A model generated the notes under the pieces. It saw only the letters and a program-made list of their open reading frames with translations. It ran no database searches and was not told where the DNA came from. From NCBI GenBank assembly GCA_963513935.1, contig OY740767.1:80340060-80404059 (forward strand): 64,000 nucleotides of DNA, given 5' to 3'. This DNA comes from Aphrophora alni. Lineage: Eukaryota; Arthropoda; Insecta; Hemiptera; Aphrophoridae. The translations under genes and the position numbers were made by a program. Positions 59,551 through 64,000 of the stretch are shown piece after piece (position 1 is the stretch's first letter; every line of letters starts with the position of its first letter).

Positions 59551-60600
59551 TATAATCATATGTAACACAATACAATATAACAATAGTCCCATGTAGGTAT
59601 ATAATGTTTCCAGATTTTTCGTTGGAATTACAACTTTTTTTACTAGAACCCCTTATTCTGTACTGAAGAACAAATTAATTCTTTATAAAAACATAATTTA
59701 TGGAAAGATTGATTAAGCTATGCCTAAACTCGGTCAAGGCTTGTACCAATGTACTAGGATACTTAGATAGCATTTTTTTTTATAGAAGATGGCATAACAG
59801 TTGAACCCAGCCTATATGTATGTATTCACCTTAAAAGTAGGAGGAATTCACTAAATGAAAGTTTTAATAGTAAAATTGAGTGTTGGTGTGGAAAAGTGGG
59901 TTTTTTGAGCCCGAACCTAAATAGTAAAATATGTAGGAAATTTTATGTTCTTTCATTTTGAATATGCTAGAGAGGTTATTAAAGAATAATTGATAGTTTA
60001 CGAGTTACAAGAGAAAACCCACAAGAATGAGATTTTTTACCTTTTTTGCATTTTTGTCAATGTTTCGTCACGAAATTTTGTAAGCAAACCTCAGATTCGG
60101 ATTCAGCACCCCAAAAACATAAATATAGAGGGGAAGAAATAAAAACTACCCCACAACTTTCCTAGTAAAAAAAAATACTAAGAGACGAGCAGCTCAAAAG
60201 TTGTAGATTGATAATTTCCAAAATATCAATTTAACAATGAATTTTACGAAACAAGTGCACACTTTGTAGAGAAGTTGGAGTCATAAACTTGTGCCCAACA
60301 AAATTAATCTATACTAGAAATTAACCATTCTAGTGCGCTTAAGTCTTATTTTGCGCACTTGTTCACAACCACTCGTTAACTCTGTCGCTGGAGTTGTAGT
60401 TTAAGCTACAAAGCCGTTACATTTGCTGTTCATTAGCCCCTATCACATCCCGCCGGAAATAAGTCGAGTTACAGTAACCCTATATTATGTTCATATTAGG
60501 TTAATACCATTCAGTTTTACTCGTTTTCAGTTACATATGAATTTACTTACTTATTCAAATACAGTAGATTAAGTTGTATTAAACGCTTTATTTGTTTAGC
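59551..60600. other. No supported gene
   Basis: AT-rich with some GC-richer patches (60,330-60,480). Phrases like TTTGAGCCCGAACC and GTCACGAAATTTTGTAAGC look repeat-like, but I found no second copy in the window. Confidence 0.4.
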
Positions 60601-60960
60601 ATACAGGGTGTTTTGCGAGAGTTTGGCACAACTTCAGAAGATGATAGGGGTCCACCTAAAAAAAATCAAAATTGTTCATATGCACCTAGGGCCAGAAAAG
60701 CTTCGTTTTCCAGACATCCGCCATTTTGTTTCTTTTCCAAAATGATTTATACCTAGAGAACAGTTTGACCGATTGAGTTTAAACTTGGCACAAAGTTTAA
60801 CCTAACAATGATAGACCGTATATATATATACTTAATGATGACACCATTAACTTCGCCAGTATGTTCTACTCACTAAATGGAATAAAAAAGTTCATATGGA
60901 ACCATGTCCGATCTCAACCGTTTGGCTGTAGTCGCGTATTTTGTGTTTTTTTTTTCCTTT
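60601..60960 (+). mobile_element. TACAGGRTG repeat family, copy 4 (plus)
   Basis: ATACAGGGTGTTTTGCGAGA is followed about 130 bp later by CCTAGAGAACAGTTTGACCG then ATTGAGTTTAAACTTGGCAC and TAACAATGATAGACCG, the same landmark order as copies 1-3 and closest to copy 2. The 3' part beyond about 60,840 is diverged, so the end is approximate. Confidence 0.65.
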
Positions 60961-61195
60961 CAAAATCATGCTATTTTGCCTCACTATTTGTTTGAGCCAT
61001 TTAGTGTTTAAGACATTCTCGCTCTTGATCAGAGGACATTTGTCGCATATATACTCTTGTTCAGAGCACAGTTACTGTCCTCTGAATATTAGGAAGACAG
61101 TGTATTCTCATTAAGAGTATATAATTATAACTTACTGTCCCACACTTTAAGAGTGTTATATAGGTAAGGAATTCTTTTTAAAGTACTAAATTTAA

Positions 61196-61352
61196 AATGG
61201 ATCAGTCAGAGGTGGGAGGCACAACAAATTACCTGACGTTAAAGTTGAAGAAGTCCTGGAAAATATTTCAAAATTTTTAAACAATAATTCGTACTATAGC
61301 TATTCAACAACTCGAACAGAATATTGGAGAACTCAAAAATTCCAATAACTTA
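61196..61352 (+). CDS. Short protein-like frame without start codon
   Basis: The frame reading VRGGRHNKLPDVKVEEVLEN, then ISKFLNNNSYYSYSTT, ends in TAA near 61,350. It has no ATG. An overlapping ATG frame at 61,197 (MDQSEVGGTTNY) could join it by one frameshift. Composition is protein-like but the stretch is short and I recognise no family. Possible exon or relic. Confidence 0.18.
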
Positions 61353-63317
61353 TTTCAATAACCTATGTATGGTCATGGTTATAGGCTTCTTTGGCGCCGA
61401 AGGATAGCACTTTCGTAAAGGATCTTTAATTGTGGTGTCTTATATTTATATTTAATTTTAGCAATAAATGAATTACAGTACTCTAGTTATTAGTTAAAGC
61501 ACAAATTTGGTAATTTTTTTAGTTCACAATATTATCCTGAAAACGAAAGATAGACAGCCAGAGTGAAGTCTAAAGAGGACTTTATTTTTATTATATAGGG
61601 GAACTATATTAATCTTTGTTTTTCTAAATCTTAGGTAGTTGGTTCGAATCTAAATCTCGTTATTTTTTTTAATAAGCCTAAAGATTTCAATTTATTTAGG
61701 AAATGCTATTTATAATACTAAATTAATTACGATTCTACAAAGAAAGTATGTTTGTTGTTTTTAAGATTCGTGATAAATAGAACAATGTTGAAAGTTGAAA
61801 ATACAATTTCCGTTCCCACCTTTGATTTGTTCACATGTAGGCCTATAGGTTACTCATCGACATTATTTGAAGAATTGTGTCAGGAAGTAGTTCTTCCTTC
61901 ATTGGAACACACTGAGCTTGTTAGGAGTGTAACTGAAAAAAACACACCTTGCTTTCAACTGAACTAAACTAAGATGTTTACAAGGAATTGTTTAATCAAA
62001 TATTTACACATTTTATCTTTACAAAAAATAGTGTTCTGCAATTTGTGAAACACGTAAAAACATTTTGCCTTAAAATAGTTAATTTTTTTTTTTGACAAAT
62101 TTCTTTATTTATCGAAGTTAAAGAGACCAACAGTCAAAAACAAAATATATTTTATCGAACTTCGTTTTAAGATATGTTAAACAATTTGAAGAAAACTGAA
62201 CAAAAATTACGCGAGCTACTCAATTCGCCAGAGTTTTGAAATCCCAAAAATCGGTTCAAATCTTTTCCGATTTCTCGATTTATTTTGGATTTAGTAATTT
62301 GTATTAAACATTGAATTAAAAAAACGGGTAAATATCATCAGAATTCTTTGACAACTGTATCGAACTCATCCAAAAGAAATGTTTGTCACAAATAAGTTGA
62401 AATTACTCAATCAAACTTTAGAACAATCAAAACTTCAATAGTACAGTCCAATAGAACAGATTAAGTACAGTACGACAATATATACATTAAATGCTATATA
62501 ACATGTAGAATAGTCCTATCGTGTTTAGTTTTAGAATATCCACCATTTTTTAAAAATAAAATAACATTATAACTTTAGAAATATATATGATATTGAGTTC
62601 AGATTTGATAAACGCATTTTTCATGTAACGTTTTACACGAGATTTGGAAATGATTTCCATTTTAAAATGTTAAAGTCGTATATATTGAAAACTTGTTAAC
62701 TTTATAAAACAATTACAAGAGAGTAAAAACTTTTATTTGTTAATGACGAACAATATGGTATTTATATTTTTACTGTAGCAGTAAAAGAAAATATATTTGA
62801 ACAGAAAAGGGAAAATTGCATCACAAATATTATATAATTTTAACAGCAAATAAACTTGTGCTCTATGAAGTAAGAATCGGTTGACATTTGATGGTTGGAG
62901 AAGTGAGGGGTTGGTTTTGAGATTGTCTAGATAAACATTTATAGTTATTTTTAGAAATTCGAACAAACAATATTAAGTAGTAGCAAAGTTTAAAAAAAAG
63001 TAGAAATAGGCTGTGGATATCTAGTTATGACTCACTGACGCTCAGTAAGGAGGGAGTAATGCAACGTTGCCACATGGTGTGTTTTTTCTACCTGCACCAA
63101 TTCACTGTTTATTTTACAGTTGGACACAATATTAATATTTGCCCGATCGCAAATTTGACTACATTTGTATTCAGGAACTATACAACTATATTTTAAATTT
63201 TTAATAATGTTTTTAATTGATTAAAAAAATACTATTATTAGGTCTGGAATATGAAGGACAAACGTTTATTTATTGTTTACCTTATTTTGAGGGTCACTCA
63301 AATTATAAAGTCATATT
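61353..63317. other. AT-rich region, no supported gene
   Basis: The 71-codon frame at 61752-61967 lacks an ATG and has no recognisable domain. A box B-like GGTTCGAATC at 61,632 followed by a T-run has no matching box A or cloverleaf. Nothing else is seen. Confidence 0.45.
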
Positions 63318-63677
63318 ATGCCACGTAAAAGTGAGACATTTTTATTTCTAGAAATGAATAGAGGTGTAAGTACGCCTTTAATAAGATTTGTTGTTTTTCA
63401 GAGACAAGAACCCTTAGATGCCGAGGATCCTCCAAGAAAAAAAAGTATTAAGAAAAATTGGTGTATGTATTGTGAAATGCAATCAAAAATAGGCAGGCAT
63501 ATGGCTGTAAAACATAAGACTGTGGTAGAAGTCCAGCAGTATATTGAGGCAGAAAATTCTAAAATTAAAAAACAAATAATACAAACCATCATAAACAAAT
63601 CTAATAGTCAATATAATAAAATGGCAATGGATAAAGTAATAGATGGCACAGTAATACCCGTTAAAAAAATCAAGTGA
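63318..63677 (+). CDS. C2H2-type zinc-finger protein fragment (119 aa)
   Basis: An ATG frame starting MPRKSETFLFLEM. The core, NWCMYCEMQSKIGRHMAVKH, is a compact zinc-finger pattern C-x2-C-x8-H-x4-H (Cys49, Cys52, His61, His66). It is followed by a charged helix (KTVVEVQQYIEAENSKIKK) and SQYNKMAMDKVIDGTVIPVK. From memory, this order (finger, acidic/basic helix, GN-x-HN-like segment, then I-P-V-basic) occurs in large, poorly characterised animal families, some tied to mobile elements. The frame ends in TGA, so here it is an N-terminal piece; a true exon could end earlier at a GTAATA near 63,651. Residues 17-28 are encoded by a 36-nt GTAAGT...TTTTTCAG segment that looks like an intron but keeps the frame. 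It may instead begin at that acceptor. Confidence 0.5.
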   Translation: MPRKSETFLFLEMNRGVSTPLIRFVVFQRQEPLDAEDPPRKKSIKKNWCMYCEMQSKIGRHMAVKHKTVVEVQQYIEAENSKIKKQIIQTIINKSNSQYNKMAMDKVIDGTVIPVKKIK

Positions 63678-64000
63678 AATAACTGCCATATCGTACGTAA
63701 CATGCACTTCTTGTGATGGCTTATTTTCTTAAATAAATATTTCTTCTCTGTAAAACACGTCACGAACTTATATTTAAAAATGAATCTATATTCTACAAAT
63801 GTGTTAAATGTATACGTACAGTATTGAATTCGCTGTATTTAAATTGAATTGAGGTTTTGCATGTAGGTAGGTTTAAAATGTAGTCTTATTCTAATAGTTT
63901 AATCGTTTAGAACTATAGCATATAGTTTGGTAAAATCTTACCATTGACTGATTCACATTATAGTCGTCGTTTATTTGAATTATAGGCTTCTGAAACTGTA
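63678..64000. other. No recognisable feature; possible 3' flank or intron
   Basis: AT-rich DNA to the window edge. If the zinc-finger frame is an exon of a longer gene, its continuation lies beyond 64,000. Confidence 0.45.

Noticed and set aside
61600..61670. tRNA or Pol III gene at GGTTCGAATC followed by a T-run
   Set aside because: No box A at suitable spacing and no cloverleaf can be drawn.

Overview
This is an AT-rich, gene-poor stretch of animal nuclear DNA. It has the texture of an invertebrate genome, and an insect (perhaps a hemipteran) is my best guess. That is inference from long (TA)n and (CA)n microsatellites, an over-represented TAGGCCTA octamer, a non-LTR retrotransposon of animal type, short terminal-inverted-repeat elements, and the absence of any compact intron-less gene order. 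I see no intact multi-exon host gene. The only clear proteins belong to a decayed LINE at 51.7-56.8 kb and to a zinc-finger reading frame at 63.3 kb. A few minus-strand pieces with good splice acceptors (23.3, 25.6, 26.7 and 41.0 kb) may be exons or exon relics.

Layout. 0.2-2.5 kb: a very degenerate tandem repeat of about 138 bp. 2.6-3.6 kb: a duplicated TA-rich unit plus an inverted third copy. 8.5-9.2 kb: a CA-rich pseudo-coding low-complexity block. 9.5 kb: a tRNA-like remnant. 9.86-13.7 kb: a 3.7-kb minisatellite of about 120 units of 30-31 bp with a higher-order duplication. 13.7-31 kb: mostly featureless AT-rich DNA with a 103-bp tandem repeat (21.1-21.6 kb), microsatellites and possible exons. 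31.6-31.9 kb: an unusual run of consecutive hairpins. 33.8 kb: a weak hammerhead-ribozyme-like motif. 39.8 kb: a MITE. 46.84-47.07 kb: a near-perfect palindrome whose right arm holds a well-formed type I hammerhead ribozyme motif. 50.8-51.0 kb: a second, unrelated long palindrome.

51.2-61 kb is a stack of mobile DNA. A 142-bp tandem array was split by a 5.1-kb LINE, leaving a 41-bp target duplication. In the LINE, ORF1 (coiled coil plus RNA-binding domains) and ORF2 (endonuclease, reverse transcriptase, C-terminal Cys/His motif) share one reading frame and are separated by a single TAG. ORF2 carries several further lesions. Downstream, four copies of a TACAGGRTG-starting repeat family lie in both orientations. 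One is interrupted by a TIR element whose relative sits just upstream of the 142-bp array.

The most interesting signals are the hammerhead-bearing palindrome (a likely Penelope-like or retrozyme terminal remnant), the hairpin run, the 30-31-bp array and the one-stop ORF1/ORF2 arrangement.
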